Part shown: piece after piece, positions 46,915-59,545 of the stretch
Numbering within the stretch: the first letter of the stretch is position 1
Layout: each line of letters starts with the position of its first letter
Origin: Paguma larvata
Taxonomy: Eukaryota > Chordata > Mammalia > Carnivora > Viverridae
Assembly: GCA_030068075.1 (NCBI GenBank)
Contig: CM057830.1
Span: 29,172,247-29,236,246 of the forward strand
Direction: 5' to 3'
Length of the DNA: 64,000 nt
Program-made: the position numbers and the translations under genes
Notes under the pieces: generated by a model
Seen by the model: the letters and a program-made list of their open reading frames with translations, nothing else
Databases searched by the model: none
Told to the model about the DNA's origin: nothing

Positions 46915-46990
46915 TATAGTTCAACTTTCTCATTTCACAGGTAAGGAAAGTGAGACCAGAGATTTTTGGTGCTTGCCTAAATCATCAGAT
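46915..46990 (+). repeat. MIR fragment
   Basis: CTCATTTCACAGGTAAGGAAAGTGAGACCAGAGA by segments matches the MIR core. Confidence 0.5.
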
Positions 46991-47924
46991 GTTTGGAAAA
47001 AACAAAAAGCGCATAAACTAAACAATTTATATTTGTGGATTTTTGCTCTTATTAACAATCCCCTCATGACTTGCAGTTTAGAATAAGATGTTGAATATAT
47101 TTCTTTTAATTCTAAAGAATGCATTATATTTTATTATGACACAAGGCAAGGGATTTGGGAAAGATGTAATATTCACCTTCTTATTGTCTCTAGAATATAA
47201 AAGGATTGAAGGTCAAAGTGAGTAAAGCAGGACTGAGCTGCGTTTACAGGCTTCTGAAAGAAACTGTGTGCCGTTTTGGGTTTTTTTCTTCACTTCTTCC
47301 ATAGGTCCAAGACCTTCTTGCTTTGATGATATATTTGCCTTAAAATTCAAATTTTCATTTAATATATCCACGCTGAATTCTCATAAATGTTGGTCAAGTA
47401 AGATTTCTCAAATCTTGGAAAATATTCTGTTATTACTACTTGTGTGCAGACAAACACACTCCATTCTACTTATTCTATGCTCTCAAAGAAAAAATTCTGA
47501 GTCCATTAACTGTATCTTGAAAGGATTCTATTTCTTTTCAAAGATATAACAGCAATGCCCAGAAAACAGGTGAATTTCCACAAACAAAACAGCTTAGTTT
47601 TTCTTATCATCTAAATAGTATGTAGAAATACCCCCCCCCGTGAAATACATTTTTAAAATTTTCAACTACATTTAAACCATCTTCAAAATGCTTAGCATCC
47701 CTAATAGCGTAAGTACAACTTTGACTGCAGACCTGATAGCAAAAATGGCTTCAGATTCAAAATAATTTTTTATCCAGATGAAACACTTTAGTTGAACCGG
47801 CGCATTTCTCAGTTAACAATATTTTCAAGACCAAAATGTGATTTCCCCACAAAGTATACACATATGCACGCACAACCATCTCTTCACAAGACTTGCAATC
47901 TTCTATCTAGCTAGGTCATGGCAG
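46991..47924. other. Non-coding AT-rich stretch
   Basis: No gene or repeat recognised except a run of nine C near 47630. Confidence 0.4.
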
Positions 47925-48085
47925 CTATAAGTATAACTTTCTCGACAACTCTAGGATACAGTTTCTTCATCTGTAAAGTGGGCTCAATATGGTTATCTAA
48001 TTCAGAGTTGTTGGGAGGATGAAGTGAAATAATGAATGTAACTCACATAGCACAGCACCACATACCAGGAAAACACTGAGTATAT
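47925..48085 (+). repeat. MIR SINE
   Basis: CAGTTTCTTCATCTGTAAAG, GTTGTTGGGAGGATGAAGTG and ACATAGCACAGCACC are diagnostic MIR segments in order. Confidence 0.75.
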
Positions 48086-48399
48086 ACTAGTGATTACTAT
48101 CACACATATCTCTAAGATATCTTAACGCATTTAAGAATCATGATGTACATTTTTAGAAATATTTCTAAATGGATACATTATTTTTAACCCATAGACTTCT
48201 TTCCCAATAATCTAAGAAAAACACAGATTTTATTTATATTATAATAATAATTTATTGCACTGCAATTCCTCATTTGTTTTTGTGGAAAGATCTTGTGAAA
48301 AAAGGAAAACAGTAAAAAAAAAAACAATCATAACAGCAATAATAATAAATGAGAGTACTAATAACAACTTTCAGGCATTAGCAATGTATGTGTCCTCAC
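48086..48399. other. Non-coding AT-rich stretch
   Basis: No gene or repeat recognised. Confidence 0.4.
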
Positions 48400-48600
48400 A
48401 AAAGCCTTTAAATAAATAAAACAAACCAGTGTACACATATTCTTTTAATATAATAAGAGCAGATAAGAAATTTGAGGCTCTAAGAGATAAAGATAAAATT
48501 ATATGACAAATTGGTGAGGTTAACACATGAAATAGAATTTTCATCCAGATTCTATAACTTTTCATCTATTGCTCTTACTACTATGTTATGCTATCTGAAA
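48400..48600 (+). repeat. MIR fragment
   Basis: TTTGAGGCTCTAAGAGATAA, a GTGAGGTTAACACATGAAATAG-type middle and ATTGCTCTTACTACTATGTTATGC by segments follow the MIR order. Confidence 0.5.
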
Positions 48601-48675
48601 TCTTCCTTCTTAGTATATTAGAATACATTAGGGTTATTTAGAAAATCCTTTTAATTTTGACAATGTTTGTAAAAT

Positions 48676-48782
48676 TGTGATATATATAGACATAGGTATA
48701 TATCTGTATATATGTATAAGTTAAATATATGGATATAGATATAGATATGTAGATATATAGATAAATAGATATAGATACATAA
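48676..48782 (+). repeat. (TA/GATA)-rich simple repeat
   Basis: ATATAGATATAGATAT-type low-complexity DNA directly upstream of the L1 fragment. Confidence 0.85.
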
Positions 48783-49040
48783 ATTCCCTTCCTGAAGAAA
48801 TAGAAAACTTGAACATACTGATTACCAGCAATAAAATTATATCAGTAATCAAAAAACTCCCAAAAAACAAAATTCCAGGACTAGACGGCCTGACTGACTG
48901 GTGAATTCTACCAAACATTTAAGAAGAGTTAATACCTATTCTTCTCAAACTATTCCAAAAAACAGAAGAGGAAGGAAAGCTTCCAAATTCATTATATGAG
49001 GTCAGCATTATTCTGATAACAAAACCAGCTAAAGACGCTA

Positions 49041-49072
<32 letters not shown>

Positions 49073-51317
49073 ACAGGCCAATATCTCTGATGAACATAGA
49101 TGCAAAAGTCCTCGACAAAATATTAGCAAACCAAATCCAATGAAACTTTTAAAAAGTCATTCACCACAGTCAAGTGGGGATTTACTCCTGGGATGTAAGG
49201 GTGGTTCAGTATTCACAAATCAATCAGTGTGATACATGACATCAACAAAAAAAAGGATAAGAACCATATGACCATTTCAATAGATGCAGAAAAAGCATTT
49301 GACGAAGTACAACCTCCATTCATGATAAAAACCCTGAACAAAGTAGGTTTGGAGGGAACATACTTCAACATAATAAAGACCATCTATGAAAAACACACAT
49401 CTAACGACATACTCATGGTGAAACACTGAGAGGTTTTCTTCTAAGATTAGGAAAAGACAAGGATGTCCACTCTTACCCCTTTTATTCGACATAATACTGG
49501 AAGTTCTAGCCACAGCAATCAGACCACAAAATGAAATAAAAGGCATCCAAATTGGCAAGGACAAAGTAAAACTTTCACTATTTGCAGATACATCATACTA
49601 TATGTAGAAAAAGACTCCCAACAAATAACCCAAAAGACTTCAACAAATAACTACTAGAACTGATTAATAAAATCATTAAGGTTGCAAGATACAAAATCGG
49701 TGTGCAGAAATCTGTTGAATTTCAATACACCAAAAATGAGGAAGTAGAAAGAGAAACTAAGGAAACAGACCCATTTACAATTTCACCAAAAATAAGATAC
49801 CCAGGAATAAACCTTTCCAAAAGGGTAAAAAACCTGTACTCTGAAAACTATTAAAACATTGATGAAAGGAATTGAAGCTGACGCAAAGAAGTGGAAAGAT
49901 ATTTCATACTCATTGATAGGGAGAACAAATATTGTTAAAATGTCCATCCCATCCAAAACAGTCCTTATCAAGGTAACAATAGCGTTTTTCACAGAACTAG
50001 AACAAATAATCCTAAAATTTGTATGGACCCACAAAAGACCTCGAATAGACAAAGCAGTTTTGAAAAGGAAGAACAAAAATGGAGGTATCACAATCCAAGA
50101 TTTCAAGATAGACTACAAAGCTGTAATAATCAAAACAGTAGGATACCGGCACAAAAACAGACACATAGATCAATGTAACAGAGTAGAGCCCAGAAATGAA
50201 CCCACAATTGTATGGTCAATTTATCTTCAACAAAGGAGGCAAGGATGTGCGATGGGAAAAAGACAGTCTCTTCAACAAATGGTGTTGGAAGAACTGGACA
50301 GCAACATGAAAAGGAATGAAACTGGACCACTTTCTTATACCATACACAAAAATAAACTCAAAATGGATTAAGGACCTAAATGTGATACCTGAAACCATAA
50401 AAATCCTAGAAGAGAGCACAGTCAGTAATTTCTCTGACATTGGCCGTAGCACCATTTTTCTAGATTTATCTCCTAAGGCAAGGAAAACAAAAGCAAAAAT
50501 AAACTATTGGGACTACATTAAAATAAAAAGCTTCTACACAGCAAAGGAAACCCATCAACAAAACAAAAAGACTACCTATTGAATGGGAGAAAATATTTAC
50601 CAATGATATATCATTGGGGCTAGTATCCAAAATATATAAAGAATTTATACAACTCAACACCAAAAAACCCCAAATAATCCAATTTAAAATAGGCAGAAGA
50701 CATGTACAAAAAATGTCTCCAAAGAAGTCCTACAGATGGTGAATAGACACATGAAAAAAATGCTCAATATCATTCTTCATCAGGGGAATGCAAATCAAAA
50801 CTATAATGAGATATCACCTCGAATCTGTCAGAATGGCTAAGATCAAAAACATAAGAAACGATTGTTGGTGAGGATGTGGAGAAAAAGGAACCTTTGTGCA
50901 CTGTTGGTGGGAATGCAAACTGGTGTAGCCACTGGGGAATACAGTAGGGAGACTCCTCAAAAAATTAAAAATAGAATTACCATAAGATTCATTAATTCCA
51001 TTACTGGGAATTTACCCAAAGAAACAAAAACGCTAATTTGAAAAGATATATGCACCCCTATGTTTATTGCTGCTTTATTTACAATAGCCAAATTATGGAA
51101 GTAGCCCAAGTGTCTGTGAAGAGACAAATGGATAAAGAAAAAGTGGTATATATACATGTATATATATATATGTATATATATATATATGTATGCATATATA
51201 TATATAATGGAATATATGTATGTATATATATGTATATATATAATGGAATATTACTGGAATATATATATACACATATATATCAAGAGACAAATGGATAAAG
51301 AAAAAGTGGTATATGTA

Positions 51318-51351
<34 letters not shown>

Positions 51352-51890
51352 ATGGAATATATATATAATGGAATATATATACTTATATATATAATGGAGT
51401 ATTACTGGAATATATATACATATATATACATGTATATATATACGTATATATATATAATGGAATATTACTGGAATGGAATATATTAATGGAATATAATGGA
51501 ATAAAAAAGAATGAGATCTTGCAATTTGCAGCAATGTAGATGGGCCTAGAGAATATAATGCTAAGAGAAATAAAGGTGTAGTGCTAAGTGAAATAAGGCA
51601 GTCAGAGAAAGACAAATACCATATGATTTCATTCATATTTGGAATTTAAGAAATCAAACAAAGAAAAAAGAGACAATCAAAAAACCAGGCTCTTAACTAT
51701 AAAGAACAAACTGCTGGTTGCCAGAGAAGAAGTGGATAGGGAGATGGGTGAAAAAGATGAAGGAGATTAAGAGCACACTTATTATGATGAGCACTGAGTA
51801 ATGCATAAAATCATTGAATCACTATATTGTACACCTGAAATTAATATAACATTGTATGTTCATTATACTGGAATTTTAAAAAAAAAACAG
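48783..51890 (+). mobile_element. 5'-truncated L1 (sense), ORF2 C-terminal half to poly(A)
   Basis: The sense strand shows decayed ORF2 reverse transcriptase text: a [18 protein letters not shown] block around 49274-49315, then [11 protein letters not shown] in reverse, i.e. a thumb/C-terminal region at 49859-50580 in several broken frames. The 3' end (GAATCACTATATTGTACACC, TACTGGAATTTT plus A-tract) is at about 51890. ORF1 and the endonuclease domain are absent, so it cannot mobilise itself. Internal oddities are a 30-base A-tract at about 49039-49067 and a duplicated AT-rich block at 51120-51480. Confidence 0.88.
51120..51480 (+). repeat. AT microsatellite with 163-base tandem duplication inside L1
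   Basis: A 30-base L1 segment beginning AGAGACAAATGGATAAAG occurs at 51120 and again at 51283, each followed by TA/TG repeats and TAATGGAATATTACTGGAAT words. Confidence 0.88.
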
Positions 51891-52027
51891 GAAAAGTAGA
51901 AATAGTTATAGAAATTAGGATACTAAATTATTTTGTTTGAAAACTTAATTAACATTTTCATAAAGCATAATTTAACTTTAAAGTATGATATCTCAAATAC
52001 ACATTGTTTGAATTTATGGGGAAAAAA
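51891..52027. other. Short gap between two L1 ends
   Basis: AT-rich, nothing recognised. Confidence 0.4.
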
Positions 52028-52137
52028 CATATACTTACCATGATGAGCACTGAGTAATGCATGGAATTGTTGAATCACTATATTGTACATCTGAAACTAA
52101 TATATTACTATGCGTTAATTGTACTGGAATTAAAAAA
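52028..52137 (+). mobile_element. Very short L1 3'-end copy
   Basis: Repeats the last 110 bases of the preceding L1: ATGATGAGCACTGAGTAATG, GAATCACTATATTGTACATC, GTACTGGAATT plus A-tract. An extreme 5' truncation or a local duplication. Confidence 0.8.
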
Positions 52138-52329
52138 AAAGAAATTAACCGCTTACCTTGAAAAATAAGTGAAAATAAAGTTCCCATCCCATCAACAGGA
52201 TTATTCAGTAAATTACTTTAAAATCAACTTCTCGTCATTCAGAATATACTGTGCCACATAAAATCTATTCCCTTATAAAACTGTATTGCTCCAATATACC
52301 TTTCTGGTGGTTCATAATTCAGACTATCC
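52138..52329. other. Short non-coding stretch
   Basis: Nothing recognised. Confidence 0.4.
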
Positions 52330-54722
52330 ATTCTATAGTATTGATTGAATACCTTTTTTATGCCAGACACTGTGCTAAGCACTGCAGATTCAAAGGTGTA
52401 AAGGATGATTCCTATTCTCACTGACCTTATAAATATCAATATTTAAAATTGACATGGATAATAGGAAGGCTAAGTCTCAGTGTGGTTAAGGGCCATGGCA
52501 AGAAAATTGCAAAATTATAAGGGTACACCAGAGAAACATAAAACCCCTACATGCAAAGGCATGGATCTCCTCTATGTGTGCAGGTTGTGGTCAGGGAAAA
52601 TGCCCCAGTTATAAGAAAGACCATCAGCAAAAATAGAAATGCTGGAAGAATTCAAGAAAGTATATATGGCTTTGATATAGAGTAAAAGATAACCAAAAAT
52701 GAGAATGAAGCCATTGGCTGGACCATGACACTGGACAGTGGGGCCTTGTAGATTTCGGGTTCTATGGATGGATTTTAGGCTTGGGAAGGACAAGATTAGA
52801 TCTTCAATTTAGAAAGACCACTGTAGCCATAGTGTGAAGGATGGTTTGGGAAAGGGGGAGCATCGTAGATGACAAAATAACAATTTGGAGACTTTTGTGA
52901 TAATCCTGGGAAGTTGTTATGGCCACCTGAATGTGACTAGTTGCAGTAGAGAGAAAGAGAAGTGAATGGATTCGACAGATATTTAGGAGATAAAAGGGAT
53001 GGAAATTGGGAGACTGGAAGTGGAGTGTAGGAGAGATAACTCTGTTCAGGGTGGCACTCCAATTTCTTGTTGGATATCAGGATAGATGGTAGGTACAAAC
53101 ACACAGACAGGGCATTTGGAAGAAGATGATTTCAGAAAGGAAAGTTCAGTTTGTGCCATGTTGTTGCTGAAGTGCCTGTTGGAGTCCAGTGAAAGATACA
53201 CAGAAGGTAGCTGAATATAGTTTCCGGAATCTCTGCATAGGATCTGGGTTGGAGATACAGCCCACAGATTCGTGTTGAAACTAGGGAAGGGAGAGGAGTA
53301 AAGGAGCTAGAAGAAATTCTCTTTGATACATAAAATTTTAGATGGAGGAAGTGGATTCCATGAAGGATGCTCAGAAACAACAATGATGAGACCCAGGGCA
53401 GTATAGTATATGGAAGCCTGGAGGGAGTTTGAAGAGAGGATAGTCACAGTATCAAATGCTGCTCAGAAGTCAAGTTACCAAAGTACAAAGAAGGAATGTT
53501 GCTTTCTCACTACTGACATTTCCTTCCAGATAGAGGGAGTTAAAGTATTCTAACTAGTTTCCTCTGCTACTTTTCCTTCTCTTCCTGGGAAGTGGAGTGT
53601 TTTATCCGACTGATAAATTTGGAGAGAGTACATTGGGTCCAAATAGCCTGAATCAGCCCATTTTCCTGCCTGGGAATGAACCCATCCCTTGAGAGAATAA
53701 AGTGGCCTCTCTCCTTTCTACTGACACATCTGGACACTCTCCCAAAGAAGCCTAGAGGGAGGCAGAAGCTGGAGATCAAGAGTAAGAAAGAATATTTGAA
53801 ATGAGGCCCATTCAGTCCATTAGGGGAAGGAGTGGCCTAAGGTAACTGGCTCCCACTTTGTGACAGGAGGCAAAGGACAGATGATGGGTCCATTTCATAT
53901 ATGGTACTTGCAAATCAAGAATCTTCCTCCCTAGTGGTTTCTGTTTTTTTTTTAAACTTAGAGAAAAGGATGCCCCCCCTGAGATTGAGGCAGAAGGATG
54001 GAATAGGTTTAATAAGAGTGGTAAAGATTTAAAGAAGCAAGCATAACACAAAGAAACCTGGACAAGAATACAGAGATATTTCATCAACAGTGAACATTAA
54101 GGCCTTGACAGTTTATGCAAATGGAATTTTCTCTCATTCTCAGCAGCTGGGAGAAGGTCTAGATTTGCAAAGAACCTTGGATGGGGCTTTTCCAGACAAT
54201 TGGTGAAGACTATGAATCAAGTTGTCTCAGGACTGTCAGAGAGACAGTAGAGTGATAGATAATGGAGTCTAACTTGGCAGGAAATGAACTTAGAAGCAAG
54301 AGGCCCATAGGTCAGAGGGCAGATAAAATGGGAATTCCCCATAGGTGAGAGTGAGAAGACAAGTGTTGGGTTCATAGAAGAGAAGTATGAATGTATGATG
54401 TCAGAAGTAGAGCAGCGTGGGTAGAGACAGGGTCTATGATACAGCCATGGAATCGGTGATGAAGTAGAACATAGATAAGAGACATTTACAGTTAAGAATT
54501 TGAGAAACTGACTTTAGAGTCCGAAAATTTGCAGCCATCCAGGGTATGATAGGAATCAGCATGAAGATAACAAAAGTGAATATGGATGGACAAAAGTCAA
54601 TGAACGGAGTGAAGAGATAGAATTGGTCGAATCCAGGAATGTGATTTGTAGAGGGCAATAGAGCCAGGTGGCTTGAGGGCGAATGCAGCAGGAGAATTTT
54701 TTTTAATGTTTATTTATTTGTT

Positions 54723-54778
<56 letters not shown>

Positions 54779-55140
54779 GAAGGAGCAGAGAGAGAAAGGG
54801 AGATACAGAATCCGAAGCAGCCTCCAGGCTCCGAGCTGTTGGCACAGAGCCTGACACTGGGCTCTAACCCAAGAACCATGAGATCATGACCTGAGCCGAA
54901 GTCAGATGCTTAACAGACTGAGTCACCCAAGTGCTCCAAAAGAAGGATTTAGATAAAGGTGGAGGAGGGATTACCTAGAACTGTTAATGGAATTTAAAGA
55001 AAAAGCTGACCTCACCTCTTGACATAAAATACCTGGGGTGTAGGAGACAAAATATTCACCTCATGAGAAGGTGGCATGTATCCTTGTAGAAGAGCCTGGA
55101 GGAGAGTGGGATGAGTGGAAGGAACTTTCCATAAAAATTT
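52330..55140 (-). repeat. Long L2 LINE remnant (antisense), split by a SINE
   Basis: Starts with antisense L2 3' end (GCCAGACACTGTGCTAAGCAC) and continues through GACACTGGACAGTGGGGCCTT, GAAGTTGTTATGGCCACCTG-like, GTCACAGTATCAAATGCTGCTCAGAAGTCAAG by segments, which is diagnostic of L2. Homology becomes patchy past about 53500. The right boundary is uncertain. No intact frame. Confidence 0.5.
54697..54937 (-). repeat. CAN-SINE with GA expansion
   Basis: TTTAATGTTTATTTATTTG, a GA run of about 48 bases (54726-54774), then GGCTCCGAGCTGTTGGCAC-like body and GACTGAGTCACCCAAGTGCTCC. Confidence 0.93.
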
Positions 55141-57354
55141 GAAGAACAAGTTGTTTACATACATGTGTATTTTTAAATTCAATTTCTGTATGTGCCCATA
55201 AACATTGTATAAATAAATAAGCATGTACAGATAGGCAAAGATAAATACTAAAATACTAAAATATTAATAGTAGATATCTTAGAAAGGTAGCATTATGATG
55301 AACTTGTCCTCTATAGTTTTCTATAAACTTCTAAATTGTTTACAATGAGTCTATGCTACTTGTAAAACCAGAAAAGTAATACCAGGGTTTTTTTTAAGTT
55401 TCTATTTATGAGTATCCATAACAATACCATGAATAAGACCGGTGACTTTAACTTTGCTTTAACTAAATCAAAAGTACTTGATTTGCATGTCAACCGCATA
55501 AAGGTATATGATGAATGCTATCCAAATAGCACGTATCTACATGTGCTTGTAAATTACTCATGCAATGTATTACATTTAATATTTATAATTATAAAATAAC
55601 TAAAATTATTTGCATTCTTTGGTTAACCTATTCTTTTTCCTTGTATACTTCTAGTTTCCAGAGCCCTTAATTATTTGAATATGCTAAGCCATCCTTCAGA
55701 TAATAAACACGACCAGTACACATCAAGTGCTTTGTCAAAACATTCTTCATTTTTTAGGATCATCAGGATGGAGATGGGGATGCTCCCTAATTAATGAAAA
55801 CCATTCATTTAAACTCAATCTAGATTAAGTGTCTGCTGAGTATTGAGTGCTAACGAACATAGCTTATTACAGAATTAACCCAGAAATTGAAAACTTGTTA
55901 TTCCTGACCTTTGCTATCTTGGCATTTGGATCCCAGCATTTTGCTATTGTATCACAAATTCCCTGTTCTCTTTTTCATGTATGATATCCATTTTTCTTTT
56001 TCTCTTTGGGCCAACTGAATTATATCACCCTGGGTTTACCTTTCCATTATAGACGTTTTTTTTAAGGAGGCTGTAACGCATAAAAATTTTAATTTTAATT
56101 TTATAATGTAATATACATTCCTTAGAAAAAATAATTCAATTAATGATTCACAGAAAAGGGGACTTAACCACAGCAGATCCAAATAGTTAATTATTTCCTA
56201 GGGCTTTCTCTTCCTTTATCAATCAAATTCTGAATTCTAACCATTCTTCTTCAATTCCTGATTCAGTATTTTCCTCAAATCCCCTCCAGTTACTACCAGT
56301 CCATTGAATTTTATAAGAATTATTTTATTAACTAATTGACGTTAAAACATAGACCTATACATTAGCCAGATTTCTCACCATCATAATCATTCGAAGGATG
56401 CAATTTACTGAGACTTGAGGGATTTCGTTGCCCTCCTCTTATTAATTGAAAATTACTTTCCCTGCCATTTGTTTGTCCTTTATTTGGAGGTACGTTCTAT
56501 TCCATTCCTCGCGTTTCTTTGGATGACAGCTAATAAAAGTTTTTTTCTTGTTGAATAAAGCATCATTAAACTTTCAAATATTTTAGGAGGCAGCGATGCT
56601 GTCATGGTGAAAAATTTTTAATTCTGTTCACATCTAGAACAGACTTTTAAGAGCTCTATTTCCTCTTTCTCCTCATATAAGCATAATCTATTTTACCAGT
56701 TTGCGAGTATATCAAGCAGTGGTGGAATGGATTTTGCAACTGAACAGAGAAATGATGTATTTATTAGACTGGTTCACTGCATGATTTTGCAACTAGATGA
56801 ATGCTGTAGCTGTATAATTGATGGGCTAAGAAATTTTTGTGTGCGTTCTGGTTAGTGTATGCATATGTGTGCAGATGTTGCATGTGCCCACGTATACATG
56901 TAGATATGCACACAACTGGTATATGTCTGCGAGAACGAGAGGAAGAGGGAGATCAGTACACATAATACAGAAGGAAAGTTATTTACATATGTTTTCCCAA
57001 TTAATTTTAAAACTAAATTAAACTCACTAACGTCCTACCATTACATTAATTCACCTATCATAGAACTAAAAAATATTTTATCTCAAATATAAATAGCTCT
57101 TGAGGATATTAAAAATGCATATATGCCACATAATTGAATTGTATTTCCTCCTTGGTCTTGCATTTTTTTCTTCCTTATAGAATTCATTATCCATTTATTT
57201 TCACCCTTTCAAATTCTTCAGACTTTTTGCAAAATCCACATACTTGGCTTTTTTTTTTTTTAAAGTCATTTTACCAAACCAATCATTCTATTCACTGCAG
57301 CCTAAGCACATGCATCAGATTTCCTTGTTGAGTGTTCATTTGCATTTGTATGCT
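55141..57354. other. Non-coding AT-rich stretch
   Basis: No gene or clear repeat recognised over 2.2 kb; possible decayed L1 pieces cannot be called by eye. Confidence 0.4.
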
Positions 57355-57912
57355 GTTAGGCAGAATTCTAAAGGCGGCCCCCCAAGATTCCAGCCCCCTG
57401 GTTCTTCAAACACTGGAAAGAGATTTTACAGATGTATAAAGTCGCAAGTCAGCTTAATTTAAAGTAAGATTATCTGCCTGGGCCTGACTCACTCAGGTGA
57501 GAAGCTGACTGAGTTGAGTTTCTCTGGATGTGCAGAAGTCAAAGGCATCTGCACCTGCTGGCCCAAAGAAAGAAGGAATAAAGTAACATGTTGTCGGGTG
57601 GCTTGTGAGTGTGAGGCCTGTAAGAGGTGACAGCTGCCCTTGCCTGACAGCTAGCAAGACAGGGGGTCCTCAGTCCTATACCCAGAAGGACACAAATTCT
57701 GGCAGCAACCATTGTGTTTGGAAAAAGACCCAAGCCTCAGATGGGCACTGTACAGACTGGTCCCTTGATTTCAATGTATCGGAGCAGCAGAGCAGAGAGC
57801 ACTGCCATGCTACAGTGGACTTCAGGTGTACAGAACTGTGAGACAACAAGTGGTATTTTAAGCCATGGAATCTGAGCCTATTGCTATGGCAGCAAAAGAA
57901 AAATAACACACA
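57355..57912 (+). mobile_element. MLT1/MaLR-type LTR (ERV3 class)
   Basis: Start TTAGGCAGAATTCTAAAGGC, middle TTTACAGATGTATAAAGTCG, end block CAGAACTGTGAGACAACAAG then TATTTTAAGCCATGGAATC and GCTATGGCAGC-AAAAG follow the mammalian MLT1 order. Non-autonomous LTR; no coding capacity. Confidence 0.7.
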
Positions 57913-58141
57913 TGTACAATTATTTAATGTTCTCTCTTATTTACTAATGAAACTTAAAATACCTTGACCGCAGGAATTATTACTTAACTATATTTTGTGT
58001 ACATATGAAACAAAGTGATAGATCAAAAATTCTAGTAACTGACCAACTGTATTTAAACAACAATTACCTTGATTATATACCACGTTGTATTCACAGACAC
58101 CATCATTGTAGCTGTCATAGAATCAAAAGTGTCATTTTGAG
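57913..58141. other. Short non-coding stretch
   Basis: Nothing recognised. Confidence 0.4.
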
Positions 58142-58264
58142 GATGCCTGGGTGGCTCAGTCAGTTAAGAGTCCAACCGTTGATCTCAGGTCAGGTCTTGA
58201 TCTCAAGGTTTTGAGTTCAAGCCCTGTGTTGGGCTCCGAGCTGGACGTGAAGCCTACTTGAAAA
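58142..58264 (+). repeat. Short tRNA-type CAN-SINE
   Basis: GATGCCTGGGTGGCTCAGTC, TTGAGTTCAAGCCCTGTGTTGGGCTCCGAGCTGG by segments, then directly A-rich. It lacks the CT-rich right half, the same short form as at 20957-21052. Confidence 0.88.
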
Positions 58265-59159
58265 AAACAAAATAAACAACACACTTGGTTTTAACAATGC
58301 TCCCTGAAGGAGGGGGAAGAAAAGGGAAAAAAAAGAAAGACCATTTTAACAAATTGTTTGATCCTCTGCTCTTAGGCCCTCATCTCCTGGTATCCACTTT
58401 ATTTGTGTTGCGCTCCCATTTTCTGAGTAGGCCTGTGGGGCACCTGTAACTTTCTTTAGAGAACTACTGTTGGGCAACTGGATAAAGCAGAAATGCTGGG
58501 AACTGATGTCCCTTGGGGCAGGCCCAGAGCCAGTGGCTGTGTGGGGTGGGAGTTTGAAAGCTCAGCTCCCTTGACTTAAACAGAAAAAAACAAAAACACT
58601 GGTGTCATTCCAGCTCCAGAGAACACCGTGGAATCAGGCTGAGGCTAATAACATTGACTAAAATCCCACACTTACTTTGGATCATTGATTCCTTTTTCTG
58701 CTTTCACTACCTCCTTACTTGTATTTCCTGGAAGCATTTCCTTAATTATTCACATATCATTGAATCCTCACCTAAAAGATCAGCTTGTGGACTCTCCCAC
58801 TGAAGAAAAATACAAAATGAGCTAACAACAACAAAAAAGCATTCCCCATGCAATTACTTATAAAAGGAAAGGGATTGATGATAATAAAGATGAAAATAGA
58901 ATTTTATCCCAGATGATCAAATGAGAATAAATATACTGATATGTTTTGATATGTTTTTTATTTTATTTTTTTACAAAAATCAATTCTTGACGATGATCAC
59001 ATTCGATTTAGGATTTTTCTCAGAGTAAAGAATAATGGACACAGGCAAAATTGGTTACATTCTTCTATGAACCACTTGATACAGGAATCATATAAGTTAT
59101 ATAGCATGGCAATATGGGCACTTCAAACATTGGTGTCATGAGTATTAAAAATATATTAA
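58265..59159. other. Non-coding stretch
   Basis: No gene or repeat recognised. Confidence 0.4.
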
Positions 59160-59518
59160 AACAAGAGAAAGACAAATGCCATATGATTTCACTTATACGT
59201 GGGAAAAAAAACACAAATGAGTAAACAAACAAAAAATAGAACCAGACCTATAAATACAGAGCACATACTGATAGTTGCCAGAGGTGGATGGGCAAAATGG
59301 CTGACAGGGAGTGGGAGATACAGGCTTCTAGTTATGGAATGAGTAAGTCACGGAAATAAAAGGTGCAGCAGAGAGAATATAGTCAATGGTTTTGTAATAG
59401 TGTTCCATGGTGACAGATGGTGATTATACTTGTGGTGAGCATAGCTTGACTATACAGTTATTGAATCACTATGTGTACACCTGAAACGAATGTAACACCA
59501 TGTGTCAACTCTACTAAA
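59160..59518 (+). repeat. L1 3'-end fragment (sense)
   Basis: GAGAAAGACAAATGCCATATG, TGATAGTTGCCAGAGGTGG, GGTGATTATACTTGTGGTGAGCATAG by segments and TGAATCACTATGTGTACACC match the carnivore L1 end. Confidence 0.82.
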
Positions 59519-59545
59519 ATATATATATATATATATATATATATT
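59519..59545 (+). repeat. (AT)n microsatellite at an L1 end
   Basis: Thirteen or so AT units in place of a poly(A) tail. Confidence 0.95.

Noticed and set aside
49859..50371. 170-codon plus-strand frame
   Set aside because: This is decayed L1 ORF2 C-terminal sequence within the truncated L1, not a host gene.
57355..57912. Possible exon with frames at 57605-57841
   Set aside because: The sequence follows an MLT1-type LTR from end to end. The frames are incidental.
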